Of a stretch of DNA of 47,666 nt, positions 35,936 to 44,069 are shown piece by piece. The stretch lies in contig CAYTAJ010000013.1 of the NCBI GenBank assembly GCA_964435725.1, positions 1-47,666 on the forward strand. Reading direction: 5' to 3'. The position numbers and the translations under genes were made by a program. The notes under the pieces are model-generated. The model was not told the origin of the DNA. It saw only the letters and a program-made list of their open reading frames with translations, and did not search any database. Position 1 is the stretch's first letter. Every line of letters starts with the position of its first letter. The stretch is from Litorimonas sp964435725. GTDB lineage: Bacteria; Pseudomonadota; Alphaproteobacteria; Caulobacterales; Maricaulaceae.

Positions 35936-38921
35936 ATGGCCACGCAAAAAACTATCGAGATCATTTCAGGCAAGACCACAACCGATAACGAGAAACTGCT
36001 TCTTAAAGTTTGTAAAAATGACAATGAATGGCTCTCCCCGATAGGCTGGAAAGATTACGAGACATCCACCCTCTTACCTTTCAGGGACGAAGACGGCCTC
36101 GTTCAAGTCTTTTTCTCTGATGAATACACAGGCAACCTCAAGCCAGAGGATAAGCTGACAATTACCTCTTATGAATTGGGCTTGGAAGAGACCCTCTCTT
36201 GGGAAAGAGCCAGAACTCTATCGACATCCACCTCAACAAAAAAACCAGAAAAGTCAGGGGGGCTATTATCCAAATTTACAAGTGGATCGAAATCCGAGCT
36301 TGAGCCTGAAGCTGTATTGACGGAGTCTGAGAAACGCGTTGCTGATGCGCAACGGGCAACCGAAGATTATAAAGCAAAAATGGAAGCCGCGAGTGCAGCG
36401 CAGGCCGAAGCCACACGGCGCGCGAAAGAAGCCGCCCGCCAAGCCGAAGAAGCTTTACGTCTTGAAGCAGAGCGTGCAGCAGAAATGGAACGGGCCGCTA
36501 AGGCGCTAGAAGAAGCCGAACGCCTCAAGCAAGAGGAAATGCGCCGTATTGAGGAAGAACGCCGCCTTGAAGAAGAACGCCTTGCAGAAGAAGCGCGCCG
36601 CATTGAAGCGGCCCGCCAACGTCAATTGGCAGCGAAACGCGAAGCAGAAAGACAAGCCGCTCTCAAACGCTTTACGGGCGCTCTAGACGTCACCCAAAAT
36701 GAAAATCGGGACATGCAAAAACGCCTCTCTGCTCTGCGCAGTAAGGCAAACAATTTAAACGAAGAAGAGCAGCAAAAAGACGCTAAGATCTCAAAGCTAA
36801 AAGAAACGCTAGATAAAACATCTGTCACCGTTGAAACCCGTTTTTCCGCATTCGAAAAGAAGCAAGTCTCTCTTGACGGCTTAGCAGAAGAACAAGCCAA
36901 GCTTCACACAGAAGCCGATCGCCTGAAAGGCGAACGCCAAACCCTCTCTTTGGCCCTCAATGAAGCTGAAACTGAATACAGCCTAGCACAGAAAGTCGTT
37001 GAAGAGGCCGTAGCGCGTGCCGAAGCAAAACGCATCGCCTTAGAAGCCAAGCGTCGTAAAGATACTGAAATCCTCGACCTTATCAGCGAAACATCAGAAA
37101 AACTTGGACATCAAAGTCGCCTTGTCAGCGAGGCTTCGGTCAAAGTTCAAGACCTGCAAAGCAAGCTTGAGGCGGCACAAACAAAGCTCTCTCAAACAAA
37201 GCTTGAAAGCGAAACACTAGAGCAAGAAAAATTAGCGCTCAACGAAGCGGTTCAGGCCCTCGAATACGACATGGATATTGCACAATCATCGTTAGAGGCA
37301 CTTGAAAAACGTGAAAACGAATACACGCGCGCCATTGCTCATCTCGAAGCCGGTGGCTCCGCTGATGATGTTGACGCTGCACTTGCCATGCACACGGCAG
37401 ATCTACCTGATTTCTCTGAAGAGACTGCGCTTGAAAACGCGCTGCATACAGCGTTGGATGCAAAGGCCGAAACCAAAGCCCCTGCCTCCCTTGCAAGTCG
37501 CCCACCAGCAAAACTGACCTTCCCTGTGGAGGAGCCATCATCCAAAGCCTCGTTTCTCGCGAGTGTAACAAATAATGTGCGGCAGAGTTTCAGCAGCAAA
37601 AACACATTCATGACCTTGGCGGTTCTCTTGGGCGGGGCGGCAATCGTCGGTGCAAGTTATGTTACCTATCAAAGTGTAACGTCAGAAGCGCTTGTTGTTA
37701 AGAATGATGTCCCTACTCCGGAAGACGTTGCAAGTGCCGTAGCAGAAATTAAACCTGCGGATTTAGAACAAGCTGATATTCCAGTTTCTTCTGAATTAGA
37801 AAGTGAAAATACTGAACTGCCGACTATCGATGAGCCGGAAAAAGAAGCGTCTTCGGAGAACTTAATCCAAGAGACAAAATTAGAAATCGTCAATCCGCTC
37901 GATGTTAAAACTGAAACTGAANNNNNNNNNNNNNNNNNNNNNNNNNNNNNNNNNNNNNNNNNNNNNNNNNNNNNNNNNNNNNNNNNNNNNNNNNNNNNNN
38001 NNNNNNNNNNNNNNNNNNNNNGAGCCCGTCAAAACGACGAAGTCGGCTCCAGCCGCTGCACCAAAAATTAAGCCAGAGCCTGTCTTAGAAACAACTGTGA
38101 ATACAGCTTCATTAGAGATGAGTGAATCAAAGCTTACCCCCCCTGCTTTCAAAACAGCCTCCAAAGACGTTGAAGTGAATACTAAAGAGGAAACCGAAAC
38201 GAATTACCCTGAATTGACTCTGGATATCCAGAACAAGCTCTCACAGCTTGGTTTTTATTTTGGAACTGTTGATGGCCAGTTATCCGATGAAACAAAAACG
38301 GCAATTTCCGAGTTCAAATCCATTTATGACTTACCCGTAAATTCGGATATTTCAGGCCCCTTTATTAATCAGCTCAATAAAGCGATTTCAGAACGTGAGA
38401 CTGCTTTGAAGATGGCGGCTGTGACTGCAAATATCCCTTCAAACGTTCCTCCTTTGAAAGAGACTGCACCTGTGCAAACTGTGGCCGCCTCTCCTGTCAC
38501 AGTTCCGAGTGCTGCGCCCGTTATTATCGCACCTGCGCCAGAGCCAGTTGAAAACACTGAAACCGTAAAACTCGCTGAAGCCCCAGTGACGATCAAAGAG
38601 GTTAAACCTGAGGCCGTTCCACAAGATGTTATCGTAGAAGCTAAGCTTAAAAACAAATTATCTTCGACCTACCCACGGAAAGCGGAACGGAACAATATTT
38701 GGGTAAACAATGTTGTTATTGTGGAATATGACATTGATGAAAATGGTAAGACAACGAATATTAGAGTTGTCGAGTCTGAATATGACGGGCGCTACGCCAG
38801 TACTTTTGAAGACGCTGCCGTTAAAACAATCTCCCGTGCCAAATATAACCCAAAAACCGTAAATGGTGAGGCTGTGATGTCTGAAGGCTTACAAAAGCGA
38901 ATTGTGTTTCGCGGGGAGTAA
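35936..38921 (+). CDS. Coiled-coil trans-envelope protein with PG-binding and TonB C-terminal domains (interrupted by gap)
   Basis: Start ATG 35936. Seen in order: a 90-residue globular, beta-rich N-terminus; a Lys/Ser linker; a long Glu/Ala/Arg-rich coiled coil (about residues 125-480, including EEERRLEEERLAEEARRIE); an acidic linker; one membrane segment near residues 557-577 (FMTLAVLLGGAAIVGASYV); then an acidic, Pro-rich presumed periplasmic stretch entering the gap. After the gap: a peptidoglycan-binding type 1 domain (about 38215-38385, LGFYFGTVDGQLSDETKTAI) and a TonB C-terminal domain (about 38630-38918, VEYDIDENGKTTNIRVVESE). The N-to-C order predicts a cytoplasmic coiled coil linked through the inner membrane to the wall and possibly the outer membrane. 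The frames differ across the N run, explained if the true gap is a multiple of three; two separate genes remain possible. No named family is recognised; it faces mraZ divergently. Confidence 0.75.
37922..38021. other. Assembly gap 3 (100 N)
   Basis: Exactly 100 N inside the coiled-coil/TonB gene, both edges falling on codon boundaries of the respective frames. The flanks are Glu/Thr/Val/Lys/Pro-rich (DVKTETE and EPVKTTKS), so an unassembled repeat is a likely cause. Confidence 0.97.
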
Positions 38922-38923
38922 TA

Positions 38924-39304
38924 CGCCAGAGGGTTTATAAGCCGGGTTTTGTCCCATTGATTTTGAAAAATCAATTTAGGCAATCATTCATCTAGAGCAT
39001 TCGTTGCCAAATGCTTCATGCAACCAACCCGGACGGCCGCTGTAACGCGGTATTCCATCCCTATTTGGTTTTGCTCCGGATGGGGTTTACCTTGCCGCCT
39101 TTGTTACCAAAGGCGCGGTGCGCTCTTACCGCACCCTTTCAGCTTTTCCGTATTGTGTTCCTGCAAGCAAAAACACTGCGGTAGTCTTCTCTCTGTGGCA
39201 CTTTCCCTCGGGTTACCCCGGCCGGCCGTTAACCGGCATCCTGTTACAGTGGAGCCCGGACTTTCCTCACCGCTTGCGCGCTGCGATCGCCCAACCCTCT
39301 GGCG
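38924..39304 (-). ncRNA. rnpB: RNase P RNA, bacterial class A
   Basis: Catalytic RNA of RNase P for tRNA 5' maturation, about 381 nt. On the minus strand the 5' end CGCCAGAGGGTTGG pairs with the 3' end AAACCCTCTGGCG to form P1. The universally conserved core is present near the 5' end (GAGGAAAGTCCGGGCTCC, about 39251-39268), together with an AGAAGACTACCGC-like P4 region (about 39180-39195). Ends are set by P1 and may be off by a few bases. The 3' end lies 2 bases from the stop of the convergent coiled-coil gene, and the 5' end 26 bases after ampD in the same direction, so its promoter must lie within ampD or it is co-transcribed. Confidence 0.95.
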
Positions 39305-39330
39305 TCATGGCCTTTAAGCTTGAATTTTGA

Positions 39331-40071
39331 TTATGGCAACTGTCTAACAAGTGCGCCAACCCGTTGTAGACAATCCATATCAATCAAGCCGGAAATATCG
39401 TCTTGACGCCAGTGTCGCTGAAAAGCCTTCATCACAGAGTGAGTAGTATCATCAAAATGACCCGTCACAGCAATTTCATAGCCAATTTGCGCCAAACCTT
39501 GCTGAATAATTGAAATACCGCGGTCTCTTTCGCCGGGCTCAAACAGCACGCGTTTGTCAGAACTTTCAGGTGGCTCTGCCCATAAACCGATACCTGCGGC
39601 GGCCAATCCTGACCAAGGGAAGTGCTCCCCAGGGTCTTCCTTACGATCCGGCGCAATATCGCTGTGTCCAATAATATTCCATGGTTTAATAGCATGACGC
39701 TCAATAATCTCATGGCATAAGGCAATGACCGCATTAATTTGCGCATCGGGGTAAGGCGGTAAGCCATCTTCGGTTGGAAAATTATGACCACCATTGACAA
39801 TTTCTATCCCAATTGAAGCAGAGTTTATATTATCAATGCCGCGCCAATTTCCTACGCCAGCATGCCACGCTCTGGCATCTTCCTCGACCAGTTGTTGAAC
39901 ATGGCCTTCTTCATGCACAACATAATGCGCACTGACCTTTGCTTCTGGATCACAGAGTCGACCCACCGCCACTCTTCCGTTTTCCATGCCGGTGTAGTGT
40001 AAAACCAACATAGAGATAGGTAATGTCCGCTCATCATATTTGGGACTGGAAAAACGCGTATCAAGTTTCAT
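39331..40071 (-). CDS. ampD: N-acetylmuramoyl-L-alanine amidase, AmpD type
   Basis: Zinc amidase cutting the MurNAc-L-Ala bond, here probably for anhydro-muropeptide recycling. 246 residues without signal peptide, so cytosolic. Amidase_2 domain: LHYTG (zinc His), VSAHYVVHEEGHVQQLVEEDARAWHAG, SIGIEIVN and GHSDIAPDRKEDPGEHFPW (zinc His and Asp). The last 70 residues form a peptidoglycan-binding-like module (GLAQIGYEIAVTGHFDDTTHSVMKAFQRHW). The start overlaps the stop of the upstream DUF1801 gene by 4 bases. Confidence 0.92.
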   Translation of the reverse strand: MKLDTRFSSPKYDERTLPISMLVLHYTGMENGRVAVGRLCDPEAKVSAHYVVHEEGHVQQLVEEDARAWHAGVGNWRGIDNINSASIGIEIVNGGHNFPTEDGLPPYPDAQINAVIALCHEIIERHAIKPWNIIGHSDIAPDRKEDPGEHFPWSGLAAAGIGLWAEPPESSDKRVLFEPGERDRGISIIQQGLAQIGYEIAVTGHFDDTTHSVMKAFQRHWRQDDISGLIDMDCLQRVGALVRQLP

Positions 40072-40484
40072 TCCGGATACTTCTTCTGCATAATCTTGAG
40101 GTCTTTGATAATCATCTCTTCCAGGACATTGATATCAATGTCGGATAATCGCTTAATGTTGAGGCATGACTTGCCTTTTTTATGCTTTCCTAATCTTGAG
40201 AGCTCGTCTTCGAAATCATCATAACCGGGCATTAGATAAACCGAGAGATATTGTGCGCGTGCGGATAGACCAATACGGCACATATCCCCCTCGCGTCCGC
40301 TTTCATATTTATAATGATAGGACCCAAAGCCGATAATTGATGACCCCCACATTTTTGGCTTATGGCCAGAATGTTTCTCCATCATCTTACAAATTGCGCG
40401 CGTATCAGCTTGTTTTGTCTCTGGCTGGATAGCCTTTAAATAATCTTCGACGGATGCATCTGTTTCAACGGTTTTATTGGTCAT
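40068..40484 (-). CDS. DUF1801 domain protein
   Basis: 138-residue cytosolic protein of the DUF1801 family. Features: DASVEDYLKAI near the N-terminus, PKMWGSSIIGFGSYHYKYESGREGDMCRIGLSARAQYLSVYL (split core of the YdhG-like fold) and a basic C-terminal half. Family function is unknown. It is coupled by 4-base overlaps both to ampD downstream and to the EamA transporter upstream. Confidence 0.85.
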   Translation of the reverse strand: MTNKTVETDASVEDYLKAIQPETKQADTRAICKMMEKHSGHKPKMWGSSIIGFGSYHYKYESGREGDMCRIGLSARAQYLSVYLMPGYDDFEDELSRLGKHKKGKSCLNIKRLSDIDINVLEEMIIKDLKIMQKKYPE

Positions 40485-41365
40485 TCTATCACCTCCGGTA
40501 CGGGCTCGCGATTATGTTGGCGTTTTGCGATAATGTAGACACAAGGTAAAATTATCACGGCGCCGATGATATAGCGCGGATAAAGCGTTTCGTCCAAAAA
40601 CACGACGCCTAGCACTGTTGCAAAAACCGTCACCATCAAGGTCAGAGGCACAACGACAGAAACATCATAAGTCTGTAGAAGTTTGAAATACTGCCCGTGC
40701 GCAAAAATGCTAACAATGACCGCCGCGTAAATCGCAGCTACGAATAGGGGTATAGGATTATTAAAAACAACCGCTCTTTGGCCCGTCTCAAACAACAGAG
40801 AGGCTATCCCGCAAAATAGAAAAACAGTCACCGCCATCCACGCCACATAGACTCGCCAGTCAACATTACCGACTTTCTTCATCAAAACGCTTCCAATAGC
40901 TAATGAGACATAAGCCATAAAGATATAGATCAATCCAATATCAAAGCTGAGCGCTTCCGGTTCAAAAATCATGAAGCAAACCCCAAAAAAGGCGGCCACA
41001 ATCGCAAGCCCCCTCACCCAGCCGATGCGTTCTTTTAAGAAAATGACGGACATAAGCGTCGCCATTGGTATCAACATTTGCGAGACAATTGAGCTGCCAG
41101 AGGCAGGCGCTGTTTGTAATCCTGTATAGAGAAAGCCGAGATGCACAGCGCCCACGGCCAAGCACACGCAAAGTAATGTGCCAAATTTCTTTGGTAAAGG
41201 ACGAAACAAAAACAAGCTCATGCAGATCAGTACAATTGAGGCTCTGACCGTAGCTAACATGAAGGGGGGCACAGGATTATTGCCCAGCGCCCAAGCGCTT
41301 ACAACGAAGTTGCCGCCCCAACCGAGACAGCAAAGCATAAGAATAAGGAAGTCAGTCGGGCGCAT
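40481..41365 (-). CDS. EamA/DMT-family transporter
   Basis: 294-residue inner-membrane protein with about ten hydrophobic segments arranged as two EamA repeats; the opening FLILMLCCLGWGGNFVVSAWALGN and the repeat end TVFATVLGVVFLDETLYPRYIIGAVIILPCVYII are typical of drug/metabolite exporters. The substrate (amino acid, metabolite or drug) cannot be predicted. Coupled to the DUF1801 gene by a 4-base overlap; the regulatory link is unknown. Confidence 0.9.
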   Translation of the reverse strand: MRPTDFLILMLCCLGWGGNFVVSAWALGNNPVPPFMLATVRASIVLICMSLFLFRPLPKKFGTLLCVCLAVGAVHLGFLYTGLQTAPASGSSIVSQMLIPMATLMSVIFLKERIGWVRGLAIVAAFFGVCFMIFEPEALSFDIGLIYIFMAYVSLAIGSVLMKKVGNVDWRVYVAWMAVTVFLFCGIASLLFETGQRAVVFNNPIPLFVAAIYAAVIVSIFAHGQYFKLLQTYDVSVVVPLTLMVTVFATVLGVVFLDETLYPRYIIGAVIILPCVYIIAKRQHNREPVPEVIE

Positions 41366-41405
41366 ACCCGAAAACGCATATCAATCTGACGCAAGGCGTC
41401 AAATA

Positions 41406-41765
41406 TTAATCGTCAACGCTCCACCCATCAGGTGTTTGCGTCGCATCAATGATTGGGCCATCGCCCTCAGGTGACGCTTTGAATTGTGTTTCAAACTCCG
41501 CCTGCATTTTTTTGGCTTGGGCTTCAAAATGCGCCTTGGGGCCAAAAGGTTTGCCAAACAATTTTGCGCGGGCCCAGAAAAATGCAAAAGCGACGAGCCC
41601 CACAATGGCTATGCCAGCCACAACAAAAAAGGCGAAAGCCGCTGAGAATACGAGCATGAACAACCCGCCAATCGCCGCCACGCTCACGAAGAGTATGCGC
41701 GATAAAGAGCCGAACCAACCGCCGGGACCATTTAGATTGCCATTAAGCTTATATGTGTTGCTCAT
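41406..41765 (-). CDS. Small membrane protein, unknown
   Basis: 119 residues: a Gly/Asn-rich N-terminus, two adjacent hydrophobic segments (about residues 25-45 and 47-66, LSRILFVSVAAIGGLFMLVFS and VVAGIAIVGLVAFAFFWA), then an amphipathic, charged C-terminal tail (HFEAQAKKMQAEFETQF). No family recognised. It is preceded by an 85-base intergenic stretch with two inverted repeats and a possible -35 TTGACG, so it probably has its own promoter. Confidence 0.7.
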   Translation of the reverse strand: MSNTYKLNGNLNGPGGWFGSLSRILFVSVAAIGGLFMLVFSAAFAFFVVAGIAIVGLVAFAFFWARAKLFGKPFGPKAHFEAQAKKMQAEFETQFKASPEGDGPIIDATQTPDGWSVDD

Positions 41766-41775
41766 AAGTATACCT

Positions 41776-41823
41776 CGACACTAATGTCGTGTTATTTACG
41801 GTTTTCGTCAAGGTTTAGACCTT
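41776..41823 (-). promoter_or_regulatory. Possible promoter with two inverted repeats
   Basis: CGACA-CTAA-TGTCG (41776-41789) and AAGGT-TTAG-ACCTT (41810-41823) lie upstream of the small membrane protein. On the minus strand TTGACG lies between them and a poor -10 (GACATT) sits 17 bases on, inside the first repeat. Regulatory meaning is uncertain. Confidence 0.3.
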
Positions 41824-41850
41824 ATCATTTCTGTAAGATGCAATAAGGGC

Positions 41851-42561
41851 CTAATTTTCAGGCAGACCTCGCTTTATAGCAAACCGTCCGGCGCGTTGCG
41901 CGACAATATCCGCATAAGCCTTATTAATCACCGCCATTTTATGATTGGCCAAGCCCATAAGCTCTCTCGGTGCCCCCCTCGCAACCAACCTGTCCGGATG
42001 GTTTGCCGCCGCCATACGGCGATAGGCTTTTTTCAAACCTTCATCTGAAACATCTTCATCAACACCGAGTATGAGATAGGGATTCGTTGGATCAACACCC
42101 AGATTGGACGATCGTATTCGATCATATTCGCGCTCAGAGAACCCAAAAATCTCGCTCACACGCTCTAAAAAGGCATGCTCCTCTTCCGTTACAATACTGT
42201 CAGCCAGAGCGATGTGAAACAATCCATCAAGAACATCTTCAAGCGCCGCAGGCTTTGCGCGAAAGTGTTTTGCAACGATACGGGCATATCTTTCGAAACC
42301 GAGCGTTGTCTGGCGAGCAAGGTCAAAAAAGCGAGCCACTTGTGTCTCTGATGACGGCTCAGGCTGAAATACGCGCCGAAAGGCTTTGATATCTTCAAGG
42401 CGAACTTGACCGTCTGCCTTTGCCATTTTCGCACCAAGCGCGACCAAAGCCACAACAAGGTCTGTTTGCTCAATCGGACCCGCCTCACCGCCTTTCGACA
42501 GTTTAGCCGGCGGCCCGAATATCTGCGCCGCTCCACTTAATATGGATTGCCAAACGCTCAT
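41851..42561 (-). CDS. TerB-DnaJ protein, DjlA-like co-chaperone
   Basis: 236 residues. A TerB-like helical domain (about residues 28-140, VVALVALGAKMAKADGQV and ADSIVTEEEHAFLERVSEIFGF) is followed by a C-terminal J domain (about 168-230) with the intact HPD motif in AAANHPDRLVARG, which stimulates DnaK ATPase. Unlike E. coli DjlA there is no N-terminal membrane segment, so it should be soluble. The start overlaps the stop of the gap-interrupted upstream gene (ATGA). Confidence 0.88.
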   Translation of the reverse strand: MSVWQSILSGAAQIFGPPAKLSKGGEAGPIEQTDLVVALVALGAKMAKADGQVRLEDIKAFRRVFQPEPSSETQVARFFDLARQTTLGFERYARIVAKHFRAKPAALEDVLDGLFHIALADSIVTEEEHAFLERVSEIFGFSEREYDRIRSSNLGVDPTNPYLILGVDEDVSDEGLKKAYRRMAAANHPDRLVARGAPRELMGLANHKMAVINKAYADIVAQRAGRFAIKRGLPEN

Positions 42562-42636
42562 ATCGCGTGATGTCTTGCCTCAAAGCCCATGAGTGCCGCG
42601 TTAAAGCTGAACTCAGGAAATTTCAACGACAGATAA
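42558..42636 (-). CDS. C-terminal fragment of an unidentified gene
   Basis: 25 codons from the gap to TGA 42558-42560, ending NAALMGFEARHHAI. The stop overlaps the DjlA-like start as ATGA, which supports this frame as real. It does not match the end of MetF. Too short to identify; most of the gene is in gap 4. Confidence 0.5.
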
Positions 42637-42736
42637 NNNNNNNNNNNNNNNNNNNNNNNNNNNNNNNNNNNNNNNNNNNNNNNNNNNNNNNNNNNNNNNN
42701 NNNNNNNNNNNNNNNNNNNNNNNNNNNNNNNNNNNN
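42637..42736. other. Assembly gap 4 (100 N)
   Basis: Exactly 100 N between the tail of an unidentified gene and the first 113 codons of metF. About 180 further metF codons and most of another gene are missing, so the true gap is well above 500 bases. Confidence 0.97.
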
Positions 42737-43077
42737 TGAACGATTTCATCAATTTCTTCTCGACTTGACCCAACGCAAGTTAGATGCGCCGCCGGTTTGA
42801 ATGAGGTCTCCTTCACCATCCGACTGACCGCTTTATGGGTCCTCTCACGCGTAGACCCACCGGCGCCATAAGTCACCGAGACGAAATCAGGATTGAGTGG
42901 CTCAAGCTTTTTAATCGCAGCCCAAAGACGTTCTTCCATTTCTTCATTTTTAGGCGGAAAGAACTCATAACTGACGCGCACAGCGCCTGTCTTGGCTTCG
43001 ACAGCCGTCGAATTTGCAGCACGCGCAATTGCGCCGATAGCTTCGTTTGGATCACGTTTTGGTAAAATTGATTTCAT
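42737..43077 (-). CDS. metF: Methylenetetrahydrofolate reductase, 3' end lost in gap
   Basis: Reduces 5,10-methylene-THF to 5-methyl-THF for methionine synthesis. About 113 of a usual ~300 residues are present. The FAD/THF barrel opening VSYEFFPPKNEEMEERLWAA is diagnostic, followed by PDFVSVTYGAGGSTRERTH and AHLTCVGSSREEIDE. ATG 43077 overlaps the stop of the ArsR-methyltransferase gene (ATGA), so the two are co-translated; the frame continues upstream to 43098 but that part is inside the regulator. Confidence 0.95.
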
Positions 43078-44009
43078 GATGCTTTTCTTGCTTTCCAAAT
43101 AATAACAGCGGGGCTGTTCGCATTCGTAACGCGTTCCTCAACGCTTAAATCAAGGGCAGCAGAGCTTGCCCATTCTTGCATATCCTCATTAGAAAATCCC
43201 AATCGGCGATGAGCATAATCATCGCGGAAACGATCTTCATTATGGGTCTCAAAATCGACGATTATGAGATCCCCGCCTTTTTTAAGTAATCGCGAAGCTT
43301 CCAAAATCGCTTCTCTTGGATCATCCAGATAATGCAGGACTTGATGAAGCGTAACGAGGTCTGCCGATTGATCACGGAAGGGAATTTGCAACAAATCGCC
43401 TTGTTGAACCGAAATATGACTAAAGTCATCAGACGCTAATTTATGACGCGCAACCTTTAGCATATCGGGGTTCATATCGACCCCTGCCCCTGTTTTGATA
43501 TGTTTTGAGAACAGCTCAAGCATTCGCCCCGTTCCTGTTCCCATATCAATCATACGCTCATAGGTCTTATTCGCGACCGATTTCAATAAGACGGTCTCAA
43601 TCATTTCTTGCGGCAAATACTCATTACCAAGCTGGCCGTTATCATTAGCGACAGCGGCAAAGAACGCATCAGCAGCGCGACTGCGTAATTCTCGCACGGC
43701 ATTCAGGCGCTTAACATCCGCGCAGAAGAGAGGGTCATCATCGTCAATAGCTGCCAGTACTGTTGAGATTATCGCATCCACATGTTTTTGACCGCGTTTA
43801 AGCCTTGAAAACACCCAACTCCCTTCGCGTAGACGCTCAATGATATCCACAGCCTCCAATGACTTGATATATTGCGTGATACGGGGTTGCGAGAGTTCCA
43901 ATATTGAAACAAGTTCCGTCACCGTCAGCTCGCCCTTCGATAAGAGCACGATGATGCGTAGCCGGTCTGTATGCCCTAAGGCCTTCAATATGGAGGCATA
44001 TTTTTCCAT
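43074..44009 (-). CDS. ArsR-type regulator fused to SAM-dependent methyltransferase domain
   Basis: 311 residues. The N-terminal winged helix (about 1-95, ALGHTDRLRIIVLLSKGELTV and LSQPRITQYIKSLEAVDII) is of the ArsR type without the CxC metal site. The C-terminal class I methyltransferase fold (about 145-250) has motif I MIDMGTGTGRMLELF, motif II GVDMNPDML and LHQVLHYLDDPREAI. This fusion next to metF resembles the SahR-like regulators of the methionine/SAM cycle, which sense SAM-related ligands; that assignment is inference. A 24-bp palindrome 32 bases upstream is the probable operator. Coupled to metF by ATGA overlap. Confidence 0.88.
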   Translation of the reverse strand: MEKYASILKALGHTDRLRIIVLLSKGELTVTELVSILELSQPRITQYIKSLEAVDIIERLREGSWVFSRLKRGQKHVDAIISTVLAAIDDDDPLFCADVKRLNAVRELRSRAADAFFAAVANDNGQLGNEYLPQEMIETVLLKSVANKTYERMIDMGTGTGRMLELFSKHIKTGAGVDMNPDMLKVARHKLASDDFSHISVQQGDLLQIPFRDQSADLVTLHQVLHYLDDPREAILEASRLLKKGGDLIIVDFETHNEDRFRDDYAHRRLGFSNEDMQEWASSAALDLSVEERVTNANSPAVIIWKARKAS

Positions 44010-44040
44010 AAAAAGGCCGATAGCACGAGCTTTTCAAAAT

Positions 44041-44064
44041 TCATATAAAAAAATCTTTATATGA
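44041..44064. promoter_or_regulatory. Palindromic operator upstream of ArsR-methyltransferase-metF
   Basis: TCATATAAA (44041-44049) and TTTATATGA (44056-44064) form a perfect 9-bp inverted repeat with a 6-base centre. Position and AT-rich ATATA half-sites fit ArsR-type operators, so autoregulation of the regulator-metF operon is likely. Confidence 0.7.
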
Positions 44065-44069
44065 TTATT

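Noticed and set aside
39018..39330. Plus-strand ORFs of 99 and 70 codons
   Set aside because: They lie inside the RNase P RNA on the opposite strand and have no recognisable protein features.
44010..44069. SAM riboswitch before the regulator-metF operon
   Set aside because: Only 60 bases of AT-rich spacer with a palindrome; too short and lacking the stems of known SAM riboswitches.
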